From contig JAXJZF010000001.1 in NCBI GenBank assembly GCA_036306585.1, positions 1-47,876 on the forward strand: 47,876 nucleotides of DNA, given 5' to 3'. The notes below the pieces were generated by a model, which was not told where the DNA came from, ran no database searches, and saw nothing but the letters and a program-made list of their open reading frames with translations. Below are positions 15,777-24,939 of this stretch, piece by piece. Made by a program: the position numbers and the translations under genes. Positions within the stretch are counted from its first letter, which is position 1. Every line of letters begins with the position of its first letter. Origin of the DNA: Aphodovivens sp036306585. GTDB lineage: Bacteria; Actinomycetota; Coriobacteriia; Coriobacteriales; Eggerthellaceae.

Positions 15777-16778
15777 TTAGCCTCCTATTTGGGACATGCC
15801 GCGTTCGGTGCCCACTTTGTTGTGATGCTCGTCGGGCTTGGCGCGCAGCGTGGTGGCAAACACCTCGCGCACGGCGGCGTCATCACCGGCGCGCAGGGGC
15901 GTGCGCACGTCGAATTCCAGATCGGAGAACAGGCACGGACGCAGCTTGCCGTCGGCAGTGAGACGAACGCGATTGCACTGCGCGCAGAAATGGTTCGACA
16001 GCGCCGAGATGAACCCGACCGTGCCCTTCGCGCCGGGGAATTCCCAGTAGCGCGCCGGGCCCCAGCCCAGCGGTTTGTCATCGCCGGCGGGCACGAGCTC
16101 GGGCAAGCCCTGCTCACGGGCATTGCGATTGATGGTCTCGAGAACCTCCTCGTTGGGGACCACGTCCTCCTTGCCCCAGCCGCAGCCATGCGAGCCGGAG
16201 CTTTCGCCCACGGGCATGTACTCGATGAAGCGCACATGCAGCGGGCGGTCAATGGACAGACGCGCGAATTTCAGATAGTCCTGGTTGAGGCTGCGCACGG
16301 TGACGGCGTTGATCTTCACCGGGTCGAAGCCCGCCTCCAGCGCGGCGTCGATGCCATCGAGCGTCTGCTGCAGCTTGCCGCGGCGAGTGATGTACTCGAA
16401 CTGCGCCGGGTCGAGCGTGTCCAGCGAGATGTTCACGCGAGAGAGGCCCGCGCGCTTCAGATCGCCAGCCATCTTCGGCAAAAGCACGCCGTTGGTGGTC
16501 ATCGATACGTTCTCGATACCGGGGGTGCTGGCTATCTCACGCACCAGATCGACCACGCCCAGACGCACCAACGGCTCGCCGCCGGTAAGACGCACGCTCT
16601 TGATGCCCAGGTCGGCGGCAATGCGCACGATGTGGGCCATTTCCTCGATGCGCAGGATCTGCTCATGCGGGAGGCTGCACACGCCCTCTTCCGGCATGCA
16701 GTAGATGCAGCGGAAGTTGCAGCGGTCGGTCAGCGAGATGCGCAGGTATTCGATGGTGCGGCCGAAACCGTCTTTCAT
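15777..16778 (-). CDS. moaA: GTP 3',8-cyclase MoaA (radical SAM)
   Basis: Radical SAM enzyme that cyclises GTP at the start of molybdenum cofactor synthesis. The 333-residue protein has the N-terminal cluster motif DRCNFRCIYC (C20, C24, C27), GGEPLVR, and the second cluster region FCAQCNRVRLTADGKLRPC. The C-terminus carries the family tail MSQIGG; this conserved pair of glycines is catalytic in MoaA. The start has GGAGGGTCC upstream. Order moaA-moaC, downstream of the mod genes on the same strand. Confidence 0.97.
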   Translation of the reverse strand: MKDGFGRTIEYLRISLTDRCNFRCIYCMPEEGVCSLPHEQILRIEEMAHIVRIAADLGIKSVRLTGGEPLVRLGVVDLVREIASTPGIENVSMTTNGVLLPKMAGDLKRAGLSRVNISLDTLDPAQFEYITRRGKLQQTLDGIDAALEAGFDPVKINAVTVRSLNQDYLKFARLSIDRPLHVRFIEYMPVGESSGSHGCGWGKEDVVPNEEVLETINRNAREQGLPELVPAGDDKPLGWGPARYWEFPGAKGTVGFISALSNHFCAQCNRVRLTADGKLRPCLFSDLEFDVRTPLRAGDDAAVREVFATTLRAKPDEHHNKVGTERGMSQIGG

Positions 16779-16906
16779 AGGACCCTCCTTACATATGCCA
16801 CCGTGCAGTATAAAGCATTATTCCCGCGCGCGGCTAAAGATTGAGCGAATAGCCGGACGTTTCGGTCGAGGCAGGCGGCAGCGGATGGCGACGCGGGCAC
16901 TGCCGG

Positions 16907-18019
16907 CTACCGCGTGACCAGGTAAACCTTGTCTTGGGGAATGCGGATCCACAGCTCGTCGCCTTCCTGCGGAAGGTCGGCGTCGGCAACTTTCAGCTTG
17001 TCGATGCGCCAGAACATGTGCTGGTGCAGATATTTCATCTCATCCTCGTTCGCCTCGACGGTGGGACGCTCCGACTCGTCGCGGTCCAGAAATCCCAGCA
17101 GAACCGTGCGCTCGAAGCGCGAATCGCTCACGCGGTCCACGCGCACGCGGTAGGCGTTGGCGCCAGGACCGTCGGCGCGCTCCAGGTAGAACGCGCGCAC
17201 GCCCAGATGCGACACGGCATCGGGCACGGGGATGACGGTCTCCACTTCGACGCCCCACTTGGGCAGGCGCACCCGGTGCTCGCCCAGCTTCACCGCCGAC
17301 GTGGCGTTCTTGCAACCGGACAGCTTCAGGCCCGCCACCGACTGCGGGCGGTTCACCAGATCGTCACCGGTGCCCAGCTCGACGATGCGCCCCGCGTCCA
17401 CCACGGCGATGCGATCGCAGAAACGCAGAGCCTCGTCGATGTCGTGGCTGACGTAGAGCACCGTGCCCTCGTAGGCGTCGAACAGGCTGACCAGGTTCTG
17501 CTCCAGCACGCTTTTGAGGTGCGCGTCCAACGCCGAGAACGGCTCGTCCAACATGAGGATGCCCGGCTTTGCCGCCAGCATGCGCGCCAGCGCCACACGC
17601 TGTTGCTGGCCGCCGGAAAGCTGGCTGGGATAGCGCGCATCGAAACCCTCCAGACCGAATCGCTTCAGCTCGCGTTTCACGATGGCATCGCGTTCGGGCT
17701 TGGGCGCTTCCTTGCCGATGCCCGCCGCCACGTTCTGCGCCACCGTGAGGTTGGGGAACAGCATGTAATTTTGGAACAGCAGGGCGGTCTTGCGCTCCTG
17801 CGGCGTGAGGTTGACCTTGCGCTCGGAATCGAAGAACACCTTCCCGTTCACCACGATACGCCCCTCATCAGGTGTTTCGATGCCCGCGATGCAGCGCATG
17901 GTCAAGCTTTTTCCACAGCCCGACGCACCCAGGAAGCCCAGCGTTTCGTCGCCAGCGGAAAACTCGACATCCAGCGTGAACGTCTTGAACGCCTTCTTGA
18001 TGCGCACTTCCAAGCTCAT
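16907..18019 (-). CDS. modC: Molybdate ABC transporter ATP-binding protein
   Basis: ATPase subunit of a molybdate/tungstate importer. The 370-residue protein shows Walker A GASGCGKS (31-38), Q-loop near LLFQNYMLFPN, signature LSGGQQQR (134-141), Walker B ILMLDEP (154-160) and the switch histidine in YVSHD. The C-terminal 130 residues should hold the regulatory oxyanion-binding (MOP/TOBE-like) domain. Its ribosome binding site GGAGGAATAG includes the modB stop codon three bases upstream, so translation is coupled. Confidence 0.92.
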   Translation of the reverse strand: MSLEVRIKKAFKTFTLDVEFSAGDETLGFLGASGCGKSLTMRCIAGIETPDEGRIVVNGKVFFDSERKVNLTPQERKTALLFQNYMLFPNLTVAQNVAAGIGKEAPKPERDAIVKRELKRFGLEGFDARYPSQLSGGQQQRVALARMLAAKPGILMLDEPFSALDAHLKSVLEQNLVSLFDAYEGTVLYVSHDIDEALRFCDRIAVVDAGRIVELGTGDDLVNRPQSVAGLKLSGCKNATSAVKLGEHRVRLPKWGVEVETVIPVPDAVSHLGVRAFYLERADGPGANAYRVRVDRVSDSRFERTVLLGFLDRDESERPTVEANEDEMKYLHQHMFWRIDKLKVADADLPQEGDELWIRIPQDKVYLVTR

Positions 18020-18022
18020 GGG

Positions 18023-19483
18023 CTATTCCTCCGACCCGCGACGGTACCTGGTGGTGCGGCGGCCCCACAGGTTGATGAACAGGATGACGATGAAGCTGAA
18101 CACCAGCACCACCAGCGTCCAGAACAGGGCTTCGTCGATGTTGCCGCTCATCCACTCGAAGTAGATGGCAATGGGGATGGTGCGTGTGATGCCCACGTAG
18201 TTGCCCGCAAGGAACAGCGTGCAGCCGAACTCGCCTAGGGCGCGCGCGAACGAAAGGACCGTGCCCGCGGCGATGGAGCTCCACGACAGCGGCAGCATCA
18301 GCTTGAAGAAGATGCGCCGGTTGCTCCAGCCGAGCGTGCGAGCAGCATCCAGCATGTTGGAATCCAACCCTTCGAAAGCGCCGCGCGCATTGCGGTACAT
18401 CAACGGAAACGCCACCACCACGGCAGCGATGACCGTAGCCGGCCAGCTGAAGATGAGCGGGAACCCCACGTCGATGAACCAACGGCCCACCGGCGAGTTG
18501 TTCCCCAACGCCAGCAGCAGGAGGAAGCCGCAAACGGTGGGCGGCAGAACCATGGGGATGGTGAAGATAGCGTCGGCGATGTCTTGCGCGCGCTTGGGGA
18601 TGCGCATGCTGAAGTACGCCGCCGCAAGCCCCAGGATGAAGATGAACACGATTGCCACGCCGGTGGTGCGCAAGGTCACCCACAACGGGCTGAAATCGAT
18701 TTGGCCCAGGAACTCGCCCAGCGCGGCAAGGCCGGTGGCGGGCATTTGGATCTCGATGGCGTCGGGCGCGGCGATGGCGGCAAAGTCCACGTGCGTGGGC
18801 AGCGCGCCTTCGCAGGCGGGGTCGGCGGTGATATCGGAGCCGTCTTCGCCGAGGACGCTCACGTAATAGCGACCGTCCGCCACGACGGCGAAGCTGTACG
18901 TGACACCGTCGAACGTGAATCTGGGCTCGCTGGTGAAATGCCAGGGGACGGTGTCGTCCATGATGACGCCGCCGCTCATGGACCGCTCGTCAAGTGCGAT
19001 GAAATAGCTTTGCAACTGGCTTTGCACCTGCTCGTCATCAGGGTCGCACAAGTTAGACGCGCTTTCGGGGACATAGACGATCACGTAGTCCTCGCACGCC
19101 ACGGCAACGGCGCGGTCGGGCGAAGAGCCTTGGTAGTAGGTGTAGCCCATGTAGGAGCCGTCGAGGTCGCGATTCGATCCGCGCTGCGCACGCGAGAAAT
19201 CGTTCAGGCCGAATGCCGCGCCCTCGGCAAGCGCCGCCTCGCCTTCGGCGGAAACGGTGATGCCGTCGACGGTCGTGGTTGCCGCTTCGTCGCCGCTTGC
19301 AGAATCGTCGGCAGCACCGGCACCGGCGCCAAACGAGGATGCCGTTTCAGCGGCGGAGCCATCGCCGGATTGCGGCTCGGAGGCTAACGCGATCTCCGGC
19401 CAGACTAGAAAAACGCAGAGGACAGCCGCAACGACGGCCGCGAGCACCGATGCGGAGCCCTTCCTTTCGCTAAGCTGTGCCAT
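18023..19483 (-). CDS. modB: Molybdate ABC transporter permease with large N-terminal extracytoplasmic domain
   Basis: Membrane subunit of the molybdate importer, 486 residues where ModB is normally about 220-230. Residues about 262-486 are a complete ModB: starting IDFSPLWVTLRTTG, several membrane spans, and the EAA loop DAARTLGWSNRRIFFKL that docks on ModC. In front, in the same uninterrupted frame, are a signal-anchor (about 13-35), an acidic Ser/Ala/Gly linker and a globular domain of about 170 residues (90-260) with four cysteines and a predicted outside location. I do not recognise that domain. It lies between modA and modC in the usual order. Tandem TATAAT elements precede it. Confidence 0.9.
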   Translation of the reverse strand: MAQLSERKGSASVLAAVVAAVLCVFLVWPEIALASEPQSGDGSAAETASSFGAGAGAADDSASGDEAATTTVDGITVSAEGEAALAEGAAFGLNDFSRAQRGSNRDLDGSYMGYTYYQGSSPDRAVAVACEDYVIVYVPESASNLCDPDDEQVQSQLQSYFIALDERSMSGGVIMDDTVPWHFTSEPRFTFDGVTYSFAVVADGRYYVSVLGEDGSDITADPACEGALPTHVDFAAIAAPDAIEIQMPATGLAALGEFLGQIDFSPLWVTLRTTGVAIVFIFILGLAAAYFSMRIPKRAQDIADAIFTIPMVLPPTVCGFLLLLALGNNSPVGRWFIDVGFPLIFSWPATVIAAVVVAFPLMYRNARGAFEGLDSNMLDAARTLGWSNRRIFFKLMLPLSWSSIAAGTVLSFARALGEFGCTLFLAGNYVGITRTIPIAIYFEWMSGNIDEALFWTLVVLVFSFIVILFINLWGRRTTRYRRGSEE

Positions 19484-19563
19484 GCAACCCCCGATTCCCC
19501 CTCTCGACGCGTTTCCCCCGCCCGGAGCTTCCCTTCAAAGCACCGGGCGGGCAATGCGACGCA

Positions 19564-19596
19564 GCCTATTATACGCAAACGCCTATTATACGCAAA
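19564..19596 (-). repeat. Tandem 16-base repeat, each copy carrying TATAAT, upstream of modB
   Basis: GCCTATTATACGCAAA occurs at 19564-19579 and again at 19581-19596 (17-base period). On the minus strand each copy reads TTTGCGTATAATAGGC, so there are two consensus -10 elements 17 bases apart; the upstream copy could supply a -35-like TTGCGT for the downstream one. They lie about 85-105 bases before modB. Confidence 0.7.
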
Positions 19597-19627
19597 GGAG
19601 GATGAGCGATCTCTCGCCCATCCTCCT
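19596..19627 (-). terminator. Terminator-like hairpin between modA and modB
   Basis: A 14-bp stem with one mismatch and a four-base loop (AGGAGGATG.../CATCCTCCT), followed on the minus strand by only TTTGCG. It may terminate or attenuate modA transcription, lowering modB/modC expression relative to modA. Confidence 0.55.
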
Positions 19628-19684
19628 CCATCGCACGGGACACGACCCTGCGCGCCCCGCCAAGCTAGCGGGCCCGCACTGCGC

Positions 19685-20581
19685 TTACGCCAGCTCGAAA
19701 CCCCATTCCTGCCAGATGGCACGGACGTCCTCGTTGTCATAGGCCCAATCCAGGAACGCCTGGGCTGCCTCGGCATTCTCGGAGTTGGCGCACACGGCGG
19801 CGGGGTACACGATGTTCTTATGCGTGTCAGCGGGCACCGTGCCCACGATCTTCACGCCGCCGAAGCGGTACACGTCGGAGGTGTACACCAGAGCCACATC
19901 GACGTCGCCGGTGTTGGCGTAGGAGCACACGTTGCCCACGCTGGAGCCTTCGGTGACCTTGCCCTCGAGCGGAGTGCCGTCGAAGGTGCCTTCCTTGCCG
20001 TCGCTGTCGGAACCGCTGGTGCCGTCGGAGTCGATCCAGCAGCCCACGGTGGACAGCGCCTGCTTGGCGTAGTTGCCGGCGGGCACGTTGTCGTCGCCCA
20101 CGGCGATGGTGTATTCGCCGGTGGCCAGATCATCGAGGGTGAGCTCGTCGATATCGGAATCCTCGCCCGCAACGATGACCAGATCGTTGGTGAACATGTC
20201 GAAGCGCGTGCTTTCATCGACATAGCCTTCGTCGACCGCCGTGTCCATGGTGGACTTCGACGCGGTGATGAGGATGTCGGCGTACGAGCCGGCGCCGAGC
20301 ATCTCGTTCAGCGTGCCTGACGCTTCGTACTGCGTGTCGGCGAACGTGACGTTGGGGTTCTGCTCGGTGTACAGGGCCTCGACCTCTTCCATCGCCTCGG
20401 ACAGAGAGTTCGCGGCGAAAATCTGCAGCTCGACGGCGTCGCCGCCGGTGGATTGCTGCTCCTCGGCAGATTGTTCGGTTTCGGTGCTTTGAGCGTTCGA
20501 CGAGCAGCCGAACATCGCGAACGCGCCCGCCAGCATGAACGCGCATACCGAAGCCAGCACGATGCGCATGGACTTCTTCAT
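19685..20581 (-). CDS. modA: Molybdate ABC transporter substrate-binding lipoprotein
   Basis: Captures molybdate (or tungstate) outside the cell and delivers it to ModB. The 298-residue protein has a signal peptide ending in MFGC; C26 is the likely lipid-anchored cysteine, though the -3 Met and -2 Phe make the lipobox atypical. The mature part shows ModA features (LQIFAANSLSEAMEEV, GSYADILITASKSTMD, NVCSYANTGDVDVALVY). A Gly/Asp/Ser-rich insert lies near residue 195. The ribosome binding site is GAAGGGATC. It has its own strong promoter upstream. Confidence 0.93.
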   Translation of the reverse strand: MKKSMRIVLASVCAFMLAGAFAMFGCSSNAQSTETEQSAEEQQSTGGDAVELQIFAANSLSEAMEEVEALYTEQNPNVTFADTQYEASGTLNEMLGAGSYADILITASKSTMDTAVDEGYVDESTRFDMFTNDLVIVAGEDSDIDELTLDDLATGEYTIAVGDDNVPAGNYAKQALSTVGCWIDSDGTSGSDSDGKEGTFDGTPLEGKVTEGSSVGNVCSYANTGDVDVALVYTSDVYRFGGVKIVGTVPADTHKNIVYPAAVCANSENAEAAQAFLDWAYDNEDVRAIWQEWGFELA

Positions 20582-20678
20582 ACGATCCCTTCCTTTTCCC
20601 TAGTGCTCTTTTTGCCGCATCCTTTTTATGCAGCGATATCCCTTATGACGCAGATGACGCTCACTGCAGGATGCGAGT

Positions 20679-20707
20679 ATATTATTCTTATTCAATTATA
20701 TAGTCAA
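20679..20707 (-). promoter_or_regulatory. Promoter of modA with AT-rich imperfect dyad
   Basis: Minus-strand TTGACT (20702-20707), a 17-base spacer and TAATAT (20679-20684). The spacer begins TATATAAT and the -10 region contains ATAATATA, an imperfect inverted repeat. E. coli ModE operators are also AT-rich TATA dyads, so a molybdate-responsive site is possible but unproven. The mRNA leader would be about 90 bases. Confidence 0.65.
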
Positions 20708-20786
20708 TATGAAATATTTATATGCGAGGGTAGTAGCACGACCAGTCGATCGCCCCAACGCAGCCTCAGGATCGCTTCAAAACTAT

Positions 20787-23018
20787 TTACTTCTTAGCAC
20801 CGGGCGCCTCGCCGGTTTCGAGAATTCGCAGCAGATCGGCTTCATCGAGCACGGGCACACCCAGGGAAACAGCTTTGTCGTACTTGCTGCCGGCAGCCTC
20901 GCCCGCCACCACGAAGCTGGTCTTCTTCGACACGCTGCTGCTCACCTTCGCGCCGCGCGCCTTCAAAGCCGCACCCGCCTCGTCGCGCGTCATGCCGCTT
21001 TGCACCAACGTTCCGGTGAGCACGAACGTGAGGCCCTCCAGCGTTTGCGGCATCTGCTCGGCGGCATTGGAAGCTGCATCCTCCAGGTTCACTCCGCGGG
21101 AGCGCAACCGGTCGATAACCTGCATGTTGTCGGGTGTGCGGAGGAACAGGTACACGCTGTGGGCGATCTTGGGGCCGATGCCTTCCACCGCCGCAAGCCC
21201 CTCCTCGTCCGCCGCCATCAGCGCATCGATGGACGGGTAGCTTGCCGCCAACGCCTCGGCCGTGGTCTTGCCCACGTGGCGCATGCCCAGCCCGAACAGC
21301 ACGCGGGAAAACGCGCGGCCGCGGCTCTCGTCGATGGCAGCCACCAGCTTCTTCGCCACCGTATGACCCAAGCGGATGGGCTCGCCGTCCTTGTTCAGGC
21401 GCCCCATATCCAACTGCGCCAACTCCACTTCGTCAAGCGTGTAGTAATCGGCCACGTCGGTAAGACGCCCCGATTCCACCAGACGCGACACGATCTCCTC
21501 ACCCATGCCGTCGATGTCCATGGCTCCACGGCTAGCCCAATGCAGCAGGCGCTCGAGCGCCTGGGCGGGGCAGTCGATGGAGATGCAGCGGTAGTCGGCC
21601 TCTCCTTCCTCGCGGATGACGGGGCTACCGCAGCTGGGGCAGGCGCCGGGCATCTTCCAGGGCTGGGCGCCTTCGGGGCGCAGGCTTTCCACCGCGCCCA
21701 AGATCTCGGGGATGACGTCACCAGCCTTGCGAACGATGACGGTATCGCCCACGCGCACGTCCTTGCGGTGCACCTCATCCTCGTTGTGCAGCGTGGCGCG
21801 CGCCACCGTGGAACCGGCCACGCGCACGGGCTCGAGCTCTGCCACGGGCGTAAGCTTGCCGGTGCGGCCCACCTGCACGGTGATGTCGCGCAGAAGCGTG
21901 GTCTTTTCCTCCGGCGGGAATTTGAACGCGATGGCCCAGCGCGGTGCGCGGGCGGTGTAGCCCATCTCGTGTTGGCGAGAGAACGAGTTCACCTTCACCA
22001 CCACGCCGTCGATCTCGTACGGTAGGCTGTCACGGCGCTCCACTGCGCGCCGGCAGAACGCGTGCACCTCCTCGCGCGTGATGCACAGCCGCACGTCGGG
22101 ATTCACGTGGAAACCGGCTTCGCGTAGCCATTGCAGCAGCTCCCACTGGGTGCCGAACGCCAAAGCGCGGTCATCGGCGATGGCGTAGAGGAAGGTGGAC
22201 AGGTCGCGGCTGGCGGTGATGGCGGGGTCCTTCTGGCGCAGGCTGCCCGCCGCGGCGTTACGCGGGTTGGCGAAGGGCTGCTTGCCGTTCGCCTCGGCCG
22301 CGCTGTTGAGGGAGTTGAAGCTGCTCTTAGGCATGTACACCTCGCCACGCAGCTCGATGGCGCGGGAGGGGTCGGCGAGCCCGGCGGACGCTTGCGGGCG
22401 CAGGCGCAACGGCAGGTCCTTCACGGTGCGGATGTTGGCGGTCACGTCTTCGCCGGTGGTGCCGTCGCCACGGGTGGCGCCGCGCACCAGGTTGCCATCC
22501 TGGTAGGTGAGCGCGATGGAGCTGCCGTCAATCTTCAGCTCGCAGACCACTTCCACCATCTGGCCAAACGCCTCTTCCACGCGATCGAGCCACGCGTCCA
22601 GCTCCTCGGGACCCATGGCATCGTCGAGCGAGTACATGCGCTGCTCGTGCGTGATGGGCGAGAACTGCTCGCCCACGTAGCCGCCCACGCGCTGGGTGGG
22701 CGAGTTGGGATCGTAGAATTCGGGATGAGCCGCTTCGAGCGCACGCAGCTCATGCATGAGAGAATCGAACGCGGCGTCCGAGATGGCCGGCGCGTCCTTG
22801 GCGTAGTACAGGTAGCTGTTGTGCTCGATCTCGCGGCGCAGTTCCTCGATGCGCGTGCCGGGGTCGGTAATGATTTGCGCGAGGGCGTCGGCATCGAGCA
22901 GCGACGACTGGCTTGGCTGCGCGGATCCGGAGCCGTTTTCCAACACGAAAGCCCCGTCTTTCGCTGCCCTCTCCCCTGCCTGGGTTCCCTCCAACGCATT
23001 GCCAGCGATCTCGCTCAT
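20787..23018 (-). CDS. ligA: NAD-dependent DNA ligase LigA
   Basis: Seals nicks in DNA with NAD as cofactor in replication and repair. The 743-residue protein has domain Ia (YYAKDAPAISDAAFD), the nucleotidyltransferase domain with the AMP-accepting lysine in CELKIDGS (K162), an OB fold, a four-cysteine zinc finger (CPSCGSP...CISIDCPAQ), helix-hairpin-helix repeats and a C-terminal BRCT domain. It has a 45-residue N-terminal extension compared with the E. coli enzyme. The start is ATG at 23018 with AAGGAGC upstream; the frame is open further but crosses the preceding terminator. Confidence 0.97.
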   Translation of the reverse strand: MSEIAGNALEGTQAGERAAKDGAFVLENGSGSAQPSQSSLLDADALAQIITDPGTRIEELRREIEHNSYLYYAKDAPAISDAAFDSLMHELRALEAAHPEFYDPNSPTQRVGGYVGEQFSPITHEQRMYSLDDAMGPEELDAWLDRVEEAFGQMVEVVCELKIDGSSIALTYQDGNLVRGATRGDGTTGEDVTANIRTVKDLPLRLRPQASAGLADPSRAIELRGEVYMPKSSFNSLNSAAEANGKQPFANPRNAAAGSLRQKDPAITASRDLSTFLYAIADDRALAFGTQWELLQWLREAGFHVNPDVRLCITREEVHAFCRRAVERRDSLPYEIDGVVVKVNSFSRQHEMGYTARAPRWAIAFKFPPEEKTTLLRDITVQVGRTGKLTPVAELEPVRVAGSTVARATLHNEDEVHRKDVRVGDTVIVRKAGDVIPEILGAVESLRPEGAQPWKMPGACPSCGSPVIREEGEADYRCISIDCPAQALERLLHWASRGAMDIDGMGEEIVSRLVESGRLTDVADYYTLDEVELAQLDMGRLNKDGEPIRLGHTVAKKLVAAIDESRGRAFSRVLFGLGMRHVGKTTAEALAASYPSIDALMAADEEGLAAVEGIGPKIAHSVYLFLRTPDNMQVIDRLRSRGVNLEDAASNAAEQMPQTLEGLTFVLTGTLVQSGMTRDEAGAALKARGAKVSSSVSKKTSFVVAGEAAGSKYDKAVSLGVPVLDEADLLRILETGEAPGAKK

Positions 23019-23057
23019 GGAAGATGCTCCTTGCCTGTTTTTCACTGCACATATAAG

Positions 23058-23082
23058 AAAGGCCCCCTTTGGGGAGGCCTTT
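23058..23082 (-). terminator. Terminator-like hairpin after the HdeD-like gene
   Basis: AAAGGCC.../...GGCCTTT stem with one bulge, followed on the minus strand by TTTCTTATAT. Its symmetry would also allow plus-strand function. It separates the HdeD-like gene from ligA. Confidence 0.65.
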
Positions 23083-23118
23083 CGATCGGTCCGTGCGATT
23101 CTATCACGCGCGCGGCAG

Positions 23119-23643
23119 CTACATGAGCATACGGTACGTGTTCCAGCCAAACATCAGAAGCGAAGCACCGCGCATAATCATGAACAGCGCCACGAAGATG
23201 GCAAGCGTGGCGGGATTCAGGAAAAACGTGATGCCGCAGATAATGCCGATAATGCCGGACGCGATGGGAAAGCCCCACAAAGGCGCGCCGATACGCCGCC
23301 CCTTCAGCGCGGCGACCACCTCGAAGATGCCGAACACGATGAAGAATGCGCCGATGAGCCATGGCAGGACCACCGAAAGGGCCATGGGGTGGATGAGGAA
23401 CATGAGTCCGACCAGAACGTCGAGGATGGCATAGGCAAGCACCCATCCGGACAGCATGAGCTGATCCCGATTGCGCACATATTCGATAACGTCGGCGATA
23501 CCGGAAACGAGGAACCCGGCACCTGCGAACAACGTGATGGTGACGAGCGTGACACCCGGCATCAGCAGACACAAGAATGCGCAGATGAGCATGAGGATTC
23601 CCGCGACGATAGCGCTCCAATCCCGTTTTTTCTCGATACCCAC
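23119..23643 (-). CDS. HdeD family (DUF308) membrane protein
   Basis: A 174-residue polytopic protein with about six membrane helices in three hairpin pairs, matching the HdeD/DUF308 fold. E. coli HdeD is linked to acid resistance at high cell density; the general function is unknown. Charged loops such as VRNRDQ and LKGRRIG separate the spans. The start is GTG at 23643 with AAAGGAG upstream. It is probably monocistronic between nnrD and ligA. Confidence 0.85.
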   Translation of the reverse strand: MGIEKKRDWSAIVAGILMLICAFLCLLMPGVTLVTITLFAGAGFLVSGIADVIEYVRNRDQLMLSGWVLAYAILDVLVGLMFLIHPMALSVVLPWLIGAFFIVFGIFEVVAALKGRRIGAPLWGFPIASGIIGIICGITFFLNPATLAIFVALFMIMRGASLLMFGWNTYRMLM

Positions 23644-23775
23644 GGTACGCTCCTTTCAAAGAACTTCGATACCGTCACTGTACACCCCCGAGAGCGCTTC
23701 TGGCAATGCCCCATCATTCCCGGGCGGAGCTGGCCGCATTGCACCGCAAACGGGGCCTGGGCGAGCCAGGCCCCC

Positions 23776-24792
23776 TCAGTTGAACCCGATAGGAACAGCT
23801 CGGGCATCGGGCATTTTGGCGATAGCTTCGGGCAGGGCATCGGCAACGTCCTCGGCCGTCACGCAAATGTCGGTGACGCGGCGCGCCGCAGCGCAGCCCG
23901 CCTGGGCATGAAGCACCGTCCCCAATGCGGCGCTATCGAATGCGTCGAGCCCCTGAGCCAAAAGAGCGCCGATGATACCCGCCAGGACATCCCCCGTCCC
24001 CGCCTTCGCCAACGCTGGCGTGCCCTGATCCATGCAAAACGTTTCCTCGCCGTTCGATACATAGGTGACCTGCCCCTTCAGCACGACGATCGCTCCGTAG
24101 GCAAGCGACAACAGGCCCGCAAGCCGACGCGGATCGGCGATAGGCAGCGCCAAAGGCGCGGCAAGGCGCGCGGCCTCGCCCGCGTGCGGCGTGACGACGG
24201 TAGGCCAGCCCTTCAGGAAACGGCGGCGCAGCAGACGGCGCGCCTTCCCGGTTGCCAGCACCGCCAGGCCGCCGCCATCCACCAGCACCGGAGCCTCCGC
24301 GTGTTTCAGCAGCAGGTTCACCAGGCCCTTAGCCTCGGCGAAGCCCTCGCCGGAAGCGTCCATGCCGCTGCCCGCCGCATAGGCTACCGGCTTGCCCGGG
24401 CGCGCAGGTGCCAGGTCGTCCGCCACGAGGCCGCCCCATGGGCGCACCACCAGCGACGGGCGGAATCCGCGCACGATGGGCACCGATTCGGGCGCGCACA
24501 GCACCTCGGTGTAGCCCGCGCCGGCGCGCTGCGAGGCGTATGCAGCAAGACACGCCGCCCCGGGGTAGGCGCGCGACCCGCCGACGATCACCAGCTTGCC
24601 GCGCGAATACTTGTGGGCATCGGCCTTCGGCATGGGCAGCAACGCCGCCAGCTGGTCGGCGGAATAGCAGCGTTCGGCGAACTCGAGCGGCTGGCGGGCA
24701 TCCGCAGCGGGCGTCTCGGTGCAAGCAGGGTCCGGCGGCAGCCCCCCGGCGACCTCCGCAGACAACGTGGAGCCATCCCGCATCGCATCCAT
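23776..24792 (-). CDS. nnrD: ADP-dependent NAD(P)H-hydrate dehydratase
   Basis: Repairs hydrated NAD(P)H by ADP-dependent dehydration. A 338-residue ribokinase-fold protein showing GKLVIVGGSRAYPGA, VLVDGGGL, TPHAGEAARL and the nucleotide-binding AKAGTGDVLAGIIGALLAQG. The NnrE epimerase domain, often fused in front, is absent; the first 60 residues are a Pro/Ala-rich extension. I chose ATG 24792 because AAGGGGCGCGG lies just upstream; ATG 24831 is possible but has no such site. It is divergent from the NifX-like gene. Confidence 0.88.
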   Translation of the reverse strand: MDAMRDGSTLSAEVAGGLPPDPACTETPAADARQPLEFAERCYSADQLAALLPMPKADAHKYSRGKLVIVGGSRAYPGAACLAAYASQRAGAGYTEVLCAPESVPIVRGFRPSLVVRPWGGLVADDLAPARPGKPVAYAAGSGMDASGEGFAEAKGLVNLLLKHAEAPVLVDGGGLAVLATGKARRLLRRRFLKGWPTVVTPHAGEAARLAAPLALPIADPRRLAGLLSLAYGAIVVLKGQVTYVSNGEETFCMDQGTPALAKAGTGDVLAGIIGALLAQGLDAFDSAALGTVLHAQAGCAAARRVTDICVTAEDVADALPEAIAKMPDARAVPIGFN

Positions 24793-24904
24793 TTCCGCGC
24801 CCCTTTCGCCCGGTGCCATTTTCGCAAGCATACCACGCAGGCGAAGCGCCCGCAGCGCCGCCGACCCAGCCGAGCGGCCCGCCGTTTGGACACGCGATCG
24901 CCAC

Positions 24905-24939
24905 TATATGTTGACAACACATATCCAGGGGAGTATAGA
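24905..24939 (+). promoter_or_regulatory. Promoter of the NifX-like gene with overlapping palindromic operator
   Basis: TTGACA (24911-24916), a 17-base spacer and TATAGA (24934-24939). Centred on the A of TTGACA is a palindrome, TATATGTTG-A-CAACACATA (24905-24923), with one mismatched pair in nine. A second small dyad, GCTAT/ATAGC (24941-24956), sits at the start of the transcript. A repressor or redox-type regulator is likely; the protein is unknown. Confidence 0.75.
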
